A stretch of DNA of 7,328 nt from Patescibacteria group bacterium (GTDB taxonomy: Bacteria; Patescibacteriota; Patescibacteriia; S139-126). Made by a program: the position numbers and the translations under genes. Location: contig WFTD01000102.1 in NCBI GenBank assembly GCA_015485755.1, positions 1 to 7,328 of the forward strand, given 5' to 3'. Of the stretch, positions 1 to 7,230 are shown one piece after another; positions within the stretch are counted from its first letter, which is position 1; each line of letters opens with the position of its first letter. Below the pieces are notes generated by a model. It worked only from the letters and a program-made list of their open reading frames with translations. It did no database searches and was not told the DNA's origin.

Positions 1-499
1 GCTACAGATAGCCAATGTGGTTTTGGGAGGTAATATGAGCTCACGTCTGTTTATAGCTATTAGAGAAAGGCAGGGGCTTTGTTATTACATCAGATCTAAA
101 ATTAATACTTATCAAGATGTTGGCAGTTGGACTATTTATTCAGGGCTTGATGCATCTAGGCTGGATTTGGCAGTAAAATTAATTATGAGCGAATTGCAGC
201 GGTTCAAAAAACGCGGCATTACCAAGAAAGAGCTAACCAGCGCAAAGGAATATTTAAAAGGTAAGGTGGTGTTGCGGCTTGAGGATAGCGCCAATTTGGC
301 CCAGTGGTTTGCCGAATATGCTATGTTTAGGTCCAAAATTTTAACTCCAACCGAGATTATGAAGAAGCTAGACAGAATAAAACTTTCCACGGTTAACCAG
401 GCAATCAACAAGGTGATGAAGGAGTCACGGTTAAATCTGGCGATTATTGGTCCGAATAGACCGGTTGATAATTTATATAAATTTTTAAAATTTAATTAA
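1..499 (+). CDS. M16-family zinc peptidase, C-terminal part (5' end outside window)
   Basis: This is the last 165 residues of a protein that begins left of the window; the reading frame is open from base 2. The M16 family (pitrilysin, mitochondrial processing peptidase) cleaves peptides in an enclosed chamber formed by two similar halves. The visible stretch carries the signature of the C-terminal half: LGGNMSSRLF followed by IRERQGLCYY. These contain the family's R/Y pair, seven residues apart (visible residues 21 and 28), which helps hold substrate. The zinc-binding HxxEH site lies in the N-terminal half and cannot be seen, so activity cannot be judged. The rest, with a helical segment (visible residues about 55-100) and a basic C-terminus ending near FLKFN, fits a single-chain M16B protein of roughly 420 residues. 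A GTG at base 17 is not the true start, because the conserved motif runs across it. The stop is TAA, 5 bases before the next gene. The family call is firm; the substrate is unknown. Confidence 0.9.
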   Translation, partial: LQIANVVLGGNMSSRLFIAIRERQGLCYYIRSKINTYQDVGSWTIYSGLDASRLDLAVKLIMSELQRFKKRGITKKELTSAKEYLKGKVVLRLEDSANLAQWFAEYAMFRSKILTPTEIMKKLDRIKLSTVNQAINKVMKESRLNLAIIGPNRPVDNLYKFLKFN

Positions 500-504
500 A
501 ACAT

Positions 505-1584
505 ATGGACAGCAACCAATCCAAAAAGCCGGAACATATAATAGTCACTATTTCTTCCCTGACTTTTTTGAAAGTGATTGTTTTGGTTGTTGTTTTGGGA
601 TTTTTGTGGGTAGTTAGGGATATATTGCTGTTAGTATTGGTAGCAATTATTTTGGCGGCTGCTTTTGATCCTTGGGTGGATTGGTTCCAACAGCGCGGCA
701 TTCCCCGTGCTTTTAGTATTTTGGGCATTTATTTGGTGTTGTTGGGCATCATAGCTTTGGCGGTTGGCATGATGATTCCGGTAATAATAGAGCAAATGGG
801 AGCGCTTGCCCGCAGCTTACCTTATGCATTTGAAAAAGTCAGCGGTTTGTTTGCTGACCTTAGGAGCTTTTCTGTTGAATATGGTTTTATTGACCAAATC
901 AATAACACTTTGTCTAGTTGGCAGAGTTCACTTGGAAAAATATCAGGTGACATTTTTTCAGTTATTGGCGGCGTTTTTGGCGGGGTGGTTGCTTTGTTTT
1001 CTGTTTTGGTTATGACTTTCTATATGATTATTGAGGAAGATAACACCAAAAAATTTATTCGTTCTATCAGCCCGGCCCAATACCAAGATTATTTTATTGA
1101 TTTGATGGATAGAATTTCCATTAGAATGGGGCAGTGGCTGAGGGGGCAGCTTATTTTGAGCGGAGCAGTTGGGGTGCTAGTTTATATTGGATTAAAAATT
1201 TTAGGCATAGAATACGCCTTTATATTAGCCCTATTGTCAGCTATTACAGAAGTAATACCTTATATTGGACCGATACTTGGAGCTTTGCCGGGCGTTCTGC
1301 TTGGTTTTACAATCTCTCCTTTGACGGGCGTATTTACCATTATTGTCTATTTTGTTGTCCAGCAGCTGGAAAACCAACTGCTTACCCCCAAAGTTATGTC
1401 CAAAGCAGTTGGCTTGAATCCGGTGGTGGTAATTATTGTTTTGCTTATGGGAGCAAAGATTGGCGGCGCGATTGGTGCAATTATTGCCATTCCTGTGGCG
1501 ATTATAGTTAGCATTTTCTTAAAAGATTTTTTGGATGATCCAGCCCGGTATAACCGTTCTTCTTCAACCACTAGTGAAAATTAG
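505..1584 (+). CDS. AI-2E/PerM-family membrane transporter
   Basis: A 359-residue polytopic inner-membrane protein of the AI-2E transporter (formerly UPF0118/PerM) family, at the usual family length. Hydrophobic segments lie near residues 21-37, 39-53, 70-94, 152-176, 214-232, 235-285 (two or three passes) and 303-340. A hydrophilic domain spans about 95-150, as is typical. Family hallmarks are ITEVIPYIGPILGALPG (about 247-263) and QQLENQLLTPKVMSKAVGLNP (about 286-306). The C-terminus is a short polar Ser/Thr-rich tail. Characterised relatives include E. coli TqsA, implicated in autoinducer-2 export, and Na+/H+ antiporters of halophiles, so the substrate cannot be inferred from the family alone. 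The ATG follows the M16 stop by 5 bases with no Shine-Dalgarno site. The gene is probably cotranscribed with its neighbours. The family call is secure; the function is open. Confidence 0.93.
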   Translation: MDSNQSKKPEHIIVTISSLTFLKVIVLVVVLGFLWVVRDILLLVLVAIILAAAFDPWVDWFQQRGIPRAFSILGIYLVLLGIIALAVGMMIPVIIEQMGALARSLPYAFEKVSGLFADLRSFSVEYGFIDQINNTLSSWQSSLGKISGDIFSVIGGVFGGVVALFSVLVMTFYMIIEEDNTKKFIRSISPAQYQDYFIDLMDRISIRMGQWLRGQLILSGAVGVLVYIGLKILGIEYAFILALLSAITEVIPYIGPILGALPGVLLGFTISPLTGVFTIIVYFVVQQLENQLLTPKVMSKAVGLNPVVVIIVLLMGAKIGGAIGAIIAIPVAIIVSIFLKDFLDDPARYNRSSSTTSEN

Positions 1585-1592
1585 CAATTTTT

Positions 1593-2270
1593 ATGAGATT
1601 CTATGTAGTTGCTACTCCAATTGGCAATTTATCCGACTTAACTTTTCGGGCAAAACAAACATTGGAAGAGGTTGATATAATTGTGTGTGAAGACACTAGG
1701 CAGACTAAAAAATTATTGCAGCACTATCAGATAGAAAGCCAATTATTTAGCTGGCATCATCATTCCAACCAGTCAGCCACTTTGAAAATTGTAAAATGGT
1801 TGCAGGCAAACAAAAGTATTGCTTATGTAGTTGATGCCGGCACGCCTGCCATTTCTGATCCCGGAGGCAGGCTAGTGGCTGAAATTTTGTCACGCTTGCC
1901 TGATGTTGAAATTGTGCCAATACCAGGACCATCAGCCGTAACAGCTATTTTATCAGTTGCCGGAATGCCGGTTGATAAGTTTCAGTTTTTGGGATTTATT
2001 CCCCATAAGAAAGGAAGAAATAAATTTATTGCCAAATTAAAGCAAGCAGATATTGTTACTGTTTTTTACGAATCAGTCCATCGGATAAATAGGCTATTAT
2101 CTGAATTAGAGCAAGAATTGCCAGATAGGCAGATTGTTGTCGGCAGGGAACTTACCAAACAATTTGAAAGCATTTATCGCGGCACAGCTATTGAAATAAA
2201 AAGGAAATTGGCACAAGATAAATGTAAGGGAGAGTTTGTTATTGTGGTAGATAAGAAAGATAACAATTAA
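1593..2270 (+). CDS. rsmI: 16S rRNA (cytidine-1402-2'-O)-methyltransferase RsmI, short form
   Basis: RsmI uses S-adenosylmethionine to methylate the 2'-OH of C1402 in the decoding centre of 16S rRNA, acting with RsmH, which modifies N4 of the same base. The 225-residue protein has the tetrapyrrole-methylase fold and all the RsmI signatures in order: VATPIGNLSDLTFRA (6-20), CEDTRQTKKLL (32-42), DAGTPAISDPG (81-91), PGPSAVTAIL (111-120), FLGFIPHKKGR (132-142), FYESVHRI (158-165) and VGRELTKQFE (183-192). The chain stops just after the last core strand (GEFVIVV, 213-219). It therefore lacks the roughly 50-60-residue C-terminal domain of longer relatives such as the 286-residue E. coli protein. 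The ATG is supported because ATPIGN begins at residue 7, as expected. No Shine-Dalgarno site precedes it. The next gene, metG, starts 11 bases later. Function is confident; the effect of the missing domain is unknown. Confidence 0.95.
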   Translation: MRFYVVATPIGNLSDLTFRAKQTLEEVDIIVCEDTRQTKKLLQHYQIESQLFSWHHHSNQSATLKIVKWLQANKSIAYVVDAGTPAISDPGGRLVAEILSRLPDVEIVPIPGPSAVTAILSVAGMPVDKFQFLGFIPHKKGRNKFIAKLKQADIVTVFYESVHRINRLLSELEQELPDRQIVVGRELTKQFESIYRGTAIEIKRKLAQDKCKGEFVIVVDKKDNN

Positions 2271-2281
2271 ATCAATTTCTT

Positions 2282-3742
2282 ATGGACAGGGATTTTTTTT
2301 ACATTACTACTGCGATTGATTATGTTAATGCCGCTCCTCATATTGGCCATGCCTTGGAGAAGGTAGAAGCGGATGCGTTGGCTAGATTCTTTCGTCAGCG
2401 GGGCAAAAAAGTTTTTTTTCTAACAGGAACAGATGAACATGGCAGTAAAATAGCTGCCAAAGCTGAAGAGCTAGGCATTTCTCCCCAGGAATTGGTAGAC
2501 AGAAACGCCGCCCGTTTTAAACAGCTTCTTTCAGCTTACAATATTTCCAATGATGATTTTATTCGGACCTCAGATAGGCAGAAACACTGGCCAGGAGCGC
2601 AAAAATTGTGGCGCCAATTAGCCGAGAATGGTGATTTAGTCAAAGATAAGTATCGCGGACTTTATTGCATTGGTTGCGAGGCTTTTATTACTGAAAAAGA
2701 ACTAGTTGATGGCAATTGCCCTCATCACAAAAAACCGCCCCAGGTGATTGAAGAGGAAAATTATTTTTTTAACTTTGGCAAGTACAAGCAGGCAGTTATA
2801 GAGAAAATTGAGAATGATGAGTTGTTGGTTATGCCTTTGAGCCGTAAGCATGAAATTTTGAATATTCTCAAAGAAGCGCAAGACAGAGTTAGCTTTTCTC
2901 GTCCAAAGGATAAATTGGATTGGGGAATACCAGTGCCTGATGATGATTCTCAAGTTATGTATGTGTGGGTTGATGCTTTGTCAAATTATATCACAGCTTT
3001 GGGCTATGCGGATGAGGGAGAGTTGTTTGTTAATTTTTGGCAAAAGGGATATGTAACCCATGTTATTGGCAAGGACATTTTGCGTTTCCATGCCGCAATT
3101 TGGCCGGCAATGCTTATAGCCGCTGGAGTGAGATTGCCAGACCGTATTTTTACCCATGGTTTTATTACAAGCGAGGGACAGAAAATGTCCAAATCATTGG
3201 GCAATGTGGTTGACCCTTTTGCTATAGTAGAAAAATATGGCACCGATCCAGTTAGATATTATTTGTTGAGAGAGATTCCTGCCGGTGATGATGGTGATTT
3301 TTCTCATAAGCGTTTTGTTGAGGTTTATACAGCTGAGTTAGCCAATGGCATTGGCAATTTAGTTTCCCGCACTTCAAATATGATCGCTACTTATTTGGAA
3401 GGGAAAATATCGCTGCAGCGCGGTTCTGATTTTAATTGGGAAAGAATAGAGGAATATACAGCCAATCTACAGTTTGATCGGGCTTTGCAAGAAATTCAGG
3501 TTATTATTGATGAAACCAATAAAATGATTGATGAGGTTAAGCCCTGGCAGAAATGGAAAAGCGGTCAGGCAGATGACCAAGAAGAGGTGAGGGAACTCTT
3601 GCAAAGGGTAGGGGGGGTTATTTTGGATTTGGCTTTTTATCTTAAGCCGTTTATTCCGCAGACAGCCGAAGAGATTGAGAGTATTTTTACTAGTATCCCC
3701 ATTGTCAAGGCCAAACCTTTATTTCCCCGTTTAAATGAATAA
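2282..3742 (+). CDS. metG: Methionyl-tRNA synthetase (MetRS), compact form
   Basis: A cytoplasmic class I aminoacyl-tRNA synthetase that charges tRNA-Met, including the initiator. It has 486 residues. The Rossmann catalytic domain starts at once with YITTAIDYVNAAPHIGHAL (7-25), including the HIGH motif (20-23), and TGTDEHG follows at 48-54. The connective insertion has a single zinc knuckle, C129-x2-C132 and C146-x2-H149, as in the one-zinc Thermus-type enzymes. YVWVDALSNY (227-236) and HVIGKDILRFH (260-270) line the active site, and the KMSKS loop is at 301-305. The helical anticodon domain includes NKMIDEVKPW (413-422), whose Trp is the family's anticodon-contacting residue. The protein ends at this domain and has no C-terminal Trbp111/EMAP-like dimerisation domain, unlike the roughly 650-residue versions. 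No key residue is missing. Two T8 runs (2293-2300, 2412-2419) and a G7 run (3611-3617) lie in frame. The TAA stop is 2 bases before cvpA. Confidence 0.98.
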   Translation: MDRDFFYITTAIDYVNAAPHIGHALEKVEADALARFFRQRGKKVFFLTGTDEHGSKIAAKAEELGISPQELVDRNAARFKQLLSAYNISNDDFIRTSDRQKHWPGAQKLWRQLAENGDLVKDKYRGLYCIGCEAFITEKELVDGNCPHHKKPPQVIEEENYFFNFGKYKQAVIEKIENDELLVMPLSRKHEILNILKEAQDRVSFSRPKDKLDWGIPVPDDDSQVMYVWVDALSNYITALGYADEGELFVNFWQKGYVTHVIGKDILRFHAAIWPAMLIAAGVRLPDRIFTHGFITSEGQKMSKSLGNVVDPFAIVEKYGTDPVRYYLLREIPAGDDGDFSHKRFVEVYTAELANGIGNLVSRTSNMIATYLEGKISLQRGSDFNWERIEEYTANLQFDRALQEIQVIIDETNKMIDEVKPWQKWKSGQADDQEEVRELLQRVGGVILDLAFYLKPFIPQTAEEIESIFTSIPIVKAKPLFPRLNE

Positions 3743-3744
3743 AT

Positions 3745-4260
3745 ATGTGGTTTGAGGTTTTATTGTTTGCTATTATTTTTTATTATACTTTGAGCGGCTA
3801 TAAAAGCGGTTTTATCAAAACAGCCGGATCGTTATTTGGTTTGTTTATTGGCGTTTATTTGGCTAGCCGTTATTATCAAGTGCTGGCCCCAGCTTGGCAG
3901 TGGTTGTTTTTTGGCAGTTTGGCAGTTTCTAAATTTGTGGTTTTTGTTGTTCTTTTTTTGCTGGCAAGCAAGCTAGCAAAACTGTTAGTAGCTATAGTTG
4001 ATAATTTTTTTGATTTGCTTCGTTTTTTACCCTTTACCAAGGTGGCTAATAAATTTTCTGGAGGAGTATTAGGGCTGATTGAGGGCAGTTTTGTGGCTGG
4101 TTTGATTGTATTGGCAGTTGTTAATTTTTCTTTTAGCAAAAGTTTAACAGCAATTGTTTGGCAGTCAGATTTTGCCAAACAATTATTGGCATATATAAAT
4201 ATTTTATCCCCTTTATTAAATGAAGTTATTGCCAAAACCAAAGACGCTTTGTCTGGTTGA
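3745..4260 (+). CDS. cvpA: CvpA-family membrane protein
   Basis: A 171-residue integral membrane protein with the CvpA-family pattern: hydrophobic segments near residues 3-15, 26-46, 60-84 and 105-127, and a short polar C-terminus. Family-like features are the SGYKSGFIKTAGSLFGLFIG block (17-36), with its regularly placed Gly residues, and SGGVLGLIEGSFVAGLI (105-121). CvpA was first noted in E. coli for its role in colicin V production. In many bacteria it affects envelope or stress phenotypes, but no biochemical activity is agreed. The ATG lies 2 bases after the metG stop, and the first transmembrane segment begins at once, which supports this start. The TGA stop overlaps a TTG that is a less likely start of the following gene. 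A weak hairpin (4236-4258) covers the last codons. Family membership is good; molecular function is unknown. The symbol denotes the family, not proven orthology. Confidence 0.85.
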   Translation: MWFEVLLFAIIFYYTLSGYKSGFIKTAGSLFGLFIGVYLASRYYQVLAPAWQWLFFGSLAVSKFVVFVVLFLLASKLAKLLVAIVDNFFDLLRFLPFTKVANKFSGGVLGLIEGSFVAGLIVLAVVNFSFSKSLTAIVWQSDFAKQLLAYINILSPLLNEVIAKTKDALSG

Positions 4261-4283
4261 TAATTATTATTAAAACAAAATCA

Positions 4284-6389
4284 ATGGGCGAATTTTTAAA
4301 ACCAAACATTGATCGCCATACAGATAGCCCAGAGAGCGGAAATGATTATCATGATTTTTTTAAGAATGATATAAAAGATAGGGCCAAGTCTTTTTTGCGC
4401 AAGTGGATATTGCGGGCGGTAGTGGCGGGGATATTGCCTGCCTCCGCTCTTTTATCTGAGAAAGTATTTTTTTCTCTAGAAAAGACAGAGCAGAAAGAGT
4501 CATGGCAGCGTGATTACGAAAAACAGAAGGTTGATATAGACAAAGCAATATCATTGAAGTTGGAGGAAAAATTTAGTCAGTTGGCATCTTGGCAGGAAGG
4601 GGAGTCAATAAAGTGGAAGCGGGACAATCAGCCTATTTTGTTTACAGCTGATTTGAGAGAGACATTTGAGGAGTTAGGCATAGATGTTAGCAGAGTTGAT
4701 TTTTATTTGGGACATTTGGAAAAAAGGGGTGATTTGCCTTGGTTGAATCTGCAAGATGTCAACAGCTATATAAATAGTTATTTTGTGCCTAACCGAATTA
4801 TGGGTGATAAACTTGCCCAAGCTTTTGATAGGATTGGTTATGATTTGTCAGTAAATCCTTTTATTTTTCAGCCGGCTATAGAAAAAATTGGTTCTGATGT
4901 TTTTATAATCAAATTGGGATTGCTGGATCAGAGCAATGGGAGGATTTATATTTCTGATGAAATTAAAGCGGTGAAATTGGGTGAAGGGGGTGAGATTGGG
5001 AAAATTTTACACGCTTTGCAGTCACTAGCTGATGATCTGACAAGAAAAATGGAGCAAAAAATATTACAGCCAACACATGTTTTGGACAAAGATAAGCTAG
5101 ACAAAAATAAGCTTGAAATGGGAGGGTGGAGCTACGAACAGACTGATATTACTCTAATTGATTTGAGTGATAAGAGTTTTTCTCCACAAGAAAAAGAATG
5201 GCTCAAGAACCATCCTGACCATCAATTTATTTTTAGAATGCAGCTGGATAATATTTACATACCTTTTATTTTTACAGCCAGAGATTTAGAGAAAATTGAT
5301 AAAAAAATAATTGCTTCTCCTTTTGTTTTTTCAGTTGATTTGTCTGATGGCATGAAACAAATTGATAGTTTTACCTTGTTTTCTCAACTGGAAAAGGGGA
5401 GTGATAGCTCAAAAGATATCAGATTTGAGGTGGACGGGGAATCTTTGGTTGTAGGTGAATATAACTATGGCAAGGTATTGGCAGAACAACTAACAGCTAG
5501 TAGTGAGTATAAGTTATATGAGGTGTTTGAGCCAGGCAGGCAGGATACAATTTCTCTTGATGTTGACAAAAATAGACTAGTCAGAGAGCTTGATCTTTTG
5601 CATTATGATTTTGGTCAAAGTCAGGCTGAAATAGTAAACAAAGTCCTCATTTGCTTAACAGAAAGGGGCATAGGCGGATCTTTTATCAAGCGGTTTGATT
5701 CTTTAGCTGTTTTTATTGATCCGGATAAATATGAAAAATTGATTGGCAGTGATGAGTTTATGGATTATTTCTTGTCAACGGTTAGGCATGAATTTGCCCA
5801 TGCCCTTGATTATCGGCTTGGTATTTCTACTGAGGGCGAGTTGAAAAATTTATTTTGGCAAAGCAAAAAGATAAATCGAATAAACAATTTATACCAATTA
5901 GCTGAGGGAAGGATGGTGGGCGATGTGAAATATGGCGGACACCCTTATGATGGCGCAGGTGAGTTTTTTGCTTCACTTGTAAACTCTGTTTACCTGCCAT
6001 TGTCTAAAAAACATTTACGCAAATTTTCTGACCAGTTTTTATCTTGGTATAGCGAAGCTTTGTTGGCGATGGCTTTGGATTTGCAGCAAAAATCAGGTCC
6101 GTCAGATTTGCCTTTTTATAAAAAAATAACAAAGCGCATTTTGGTTGTTAATGAGGTTTTGTCAGAAAAATTTGCTGAAGATGGAGATTATCATTATTTA
6201 TTTTATCCAGTTCTAAACAGCCGATCTTTTAATAAAGTATTAAAGTCACAAGATAAAGAATTTTTGCAATGGCTGGCAAAATATTTGCAGGATAAGGTAG
6301 CAGAGGCTGGTGAGGTTGGCGTGGATCAGCAAGTTTTGACTAAAGTTCAACATAAGATAAAATTAATACAGGAGAAGATAAAACAATAA
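4284..6389 (+). CDS. Putative membrane-anchored HExxH zinc metalloprotease, otherwise unrecognised
   Basis: A 701-residue protein that I do not recognise as a whole. Visible parts: a charged N-terminus (1-40); one hydrophobic segment at about 41-58 preceded by basic residues, so probably a signal anchor with the bulk outside the cell; a mixed charged region (about 60-440) of unknown fold, including a DKDKL-DKNKL tandem repeat (268-277); a probable peptidase domain (about 440-600); and a helical, Lys-rich tail (about 640-701). The peptidase evidence is HEFAHALDY (502-510), an HExxH zinc site with H502, E503 and H506. It is followed 54 residues later by GEFFASLVNSVY (559-570), where E560 is a good third zinc ligand and Y570 a possible catalytic Tyr. 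An Asp after HExxH and an E-F-F-A motif recall gluzincins of the anthrax-lethal-factor-like/Pro-Pro-endopeptidase type; this is inference. ATG 4284 is chosen over TTG 4257 because it is a normal start and avoids an odd Ile-rich leader. Neither start has a Shine-Dalgarno site. Protease call moderate; substrate unknown. Confidence 0.7.
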   Translation: MGEFLKPNIDRHTDSPESGNDYHDFFKNDIKDRAKSFLRKWILRAVVAGILPASALLSEKVFFSLEKTEQKESWQRDYEKQKVDIDKAISLKLEEKFSQLASWQEGESIKWKRDNQPILFTADLRETFEELGIDVSRVDFYLGHLEKRGDLPWLNLQDVNSYINSYFVPNRIMGDKLAQAFDRIGYDLSVNPFIFQPAIEKIGSDVFIIKLGLLDQSNGRIYISDEIKAVKLGEGGEIGKILHALQSLADDLTRKMEQKILQPTHVLDKDKLDKNKLEMGGWSYEQTDITLIDLSDKSFSPQEKEWLKNHPDHQFIFRMQLDNIYIPFIFTARDLEKIDKKIIASPFVFSVDLSDGMKQIDSFTLFSQLEKGSDSSKDIRFEVDGESLVVGEYNYGKVLAEQLTASSEYKLYEVFEPGRQDTISLDVDKNRLVRELDLLHYDFGQSQAEIVNKVLICLTERGIGGSFIKRFDSLAVFIDPDKYEKLIGSDEFMDYFLSTVRHEFAHALDYRLGISTEGELKNLFWQSKKINRINNLYQLAEGRMVGDVKYGGHPYDGAGEFFASLVNSVYLPLSKKHLRKFSDQFLSWYSEALLAMALDLQQKSGPSDLPFYKKITKRILVVNEVLSEKFAEDGDYHYLFYPVLNSRSFNKVLKSQDKEFLQWLAKYLQDKVAEAGEVGVDQQVLTKVQHKIKLIQEKIKQ
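5085..5114 (+). repeat. Two-unit 15-bp tandem repeat inside the metalloprotease gene
   Basis: Two adjacent 15-base units (5085-5099 and 5100-5114) match at 13 of 15 positions. They encode the pentapeptides DKDKL and DKNKL. The repeat is in frame and lies in a charged, low-complexity stretch before the peptidase domain, probably a linker that arose by local duplication. No function is implied. Confidence 0.75.
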
Positions 6390-6393
6390 ATTT

Positions 6394-7230
6394 ATGCTTG
6401 TTGATACCCATACCCATGTTAATTTTTCCGCTTTTAAGGATGATAGCGATGAGGTGATTAAGCGCTGCCTTGATAAGGACATTTGGCTTATAAATGTTGG
6501 CAGTCAATCAAGCACTTCACAGCGAGCCGTTCAAATAGCTGAGAGATATGAGAAAGGTGTGTATGCCGCTGTTGGCTTGCATCCCATTCATTTGTATGAA
6601 ATGGATGTGGATGAGGACGAAGATATCAGTTTTCATTCTAAAGCAGAGGCTTTTGATATTGATTTATATAGAAAATTGGCCAGCAGCGATAAGGTTGTTG
6701 CCATTGGGGAGATGGGGATTGATTATTTTCACCTGCCTCAAGGCGAAGATCCGGTTGAGGTTAAGCGCAGGCAGCGTGAAACATTTTTGCAAGGGATTGA
6801 GTTGGCCCAAGATCTAGGCAAGCCGATTATTGTTCATACTCGTCCGACCAAGGGGACTTTTGATGCTTATGATGATGAGATTAATATTTTGCGGCAAGCT
6901 GGTTATTTTCATGGTGTTATTCATAGTTTTTTGGGCACTTTCGAGCAAGCCCAAGAATTCTTGCAAATGGGATTTTATTTGTCTTTCAATGGCATTGTAA
7001 CTTTTAAAAATGCGCAAACAGTTCAGGAAGTAGCCCAAAAAGTCCCTTTAGAAAGGATGTTGCTTGAGACAGACGCCCCTTATTTGACTCCCGTGCCTTA
7101 TCGGGGGAAGCGCAATGAACCTTCTTATGTTGAGTATGTAGCTCGCAAGATAGCCGAGCTAAAAAATATTAGCTTAGAGGAGGTAGCTGAAGTTACTACT
7201 AATAACGCCAGGCGGTTGTTTGGTATTTGA
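6394..7230 (+). CDS. tatD: TatD-family metal-dependent hydrolase (putative DNase)
   Basis: A 278-residue TIM-barrel enzyme of the amidohydrolase superfamily. Characterised TatD proteins are cytoplasmic metal-dependent 3'-5' nucleases linked to DNA repair, and some members have been given other hydrolase roles. All expected metal ligands are visible: HxH at H6 and H8 (DTHTH), E106 in AIGEMGIDY, H148 in IVHTR, H177 in GVIHSF, and D227 in LLETDAPYL. GLHPIHL (61-67), the C-terminal PYRGKRNEPSYV (235-246) and NARRLFGI (271-278) are further signatures. Between GLHPIHL and AIGE there is an acidic insertion (about 68-95, including MDVDEDEDI) longer than in E. coli YcfH. The usual HCFSG is HSFLG here. 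The start is secure because DTHTH begins at residue 4, as normal. The ATG is 4 bases after the protease stop. An AGGAGA at 6370-6375 lies too far upstream to serve as its ribosome site. Family call firm; exact substrate inferred. Confidence 0.95.
   Translation: MLVDTHTHVNFSAFKDDSDEVIKRCLDKDIWLINVGSQSSTSQRAVQIAERYEKGVYAAVGLHPIHLYEMDVDEDEDISFHSKAEAFDIDLYRKLASSDKVVAIGEMGIDYFHLPQGEDPVEVKRRQRETFLQGIELAQDLGKPIIVHTRPTKGTFDAYDDEINILRQAGYFHGVIHSFLGTFEQAQEFLQMGFYLSFNGIVTFKNAQTVQEVAQKVPLERMLLETDAPYLTPVPYRGKRNEPSYVEYVARKIAELKNISLEEVAEVTTNNARRLFGI

Noticed and set aside
26..37. GGAGGT followed closely by ATG, resembling a start with a ribosome site
   Set aside because: It encodes the conserved GGNM of the M16 C-terminal motif, and the conserved frame continues upstream to the window edge.
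1134..1511. 125-codon plus-strand frame inside the AI-2E gene
   Set aside because: It is a shifted frame of the segment encoding conserved transmembrane motifs; its Trp/Tyr/Ser-rich composition is typical of an out-of-frame shadow.
2265..2276. 12-base string shared by the metG leader and the leader at 7231-7242
   Set aside because: It is an identical but very AT-rich string, partly inside the rsmI stop in one case. Chance is a sufficient explanation in this composition and there is no third copy at the other junctions.
3876..4241. 121-codon open frame on the minus strand opposite cvpA
   Set aside because: It lies fully antisense to a recognisable CvpA-family gene, is Lys/Thr-rich as expected from the complement of a hydrophobic AT-rich gene, and shows no family motif.
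4265..4270. TATTAT as a -10 promoter element before the metalloprotease gene
   Set aside because: No acceptable -35 hexamer lies 15-19 bases upstream, and such strings are frequent in AT-rich DNA.
4257..4283. TTG start for the metalloprotease overlapping the cvpA stop
   Set aside because: It would add an Ile-rich nine-residue leader before a normal ATG and has no ribosome site. It is kept only as an alternative in the hairpin finding.
6370..6375. AGGAGA as a ribosome site for tatD
   Set aside because: It is 18 bases before the ATG, beyond the usual spacing, and lies within the coding end of the preceding gene.
7177..7184. GAGGAGGT as a ribosome site near the end of tatD
   Set aside because: No start codon follows at suitable distance, and it encodes Glu-Glu-Val inside the conserved C-terminal part of TatD.
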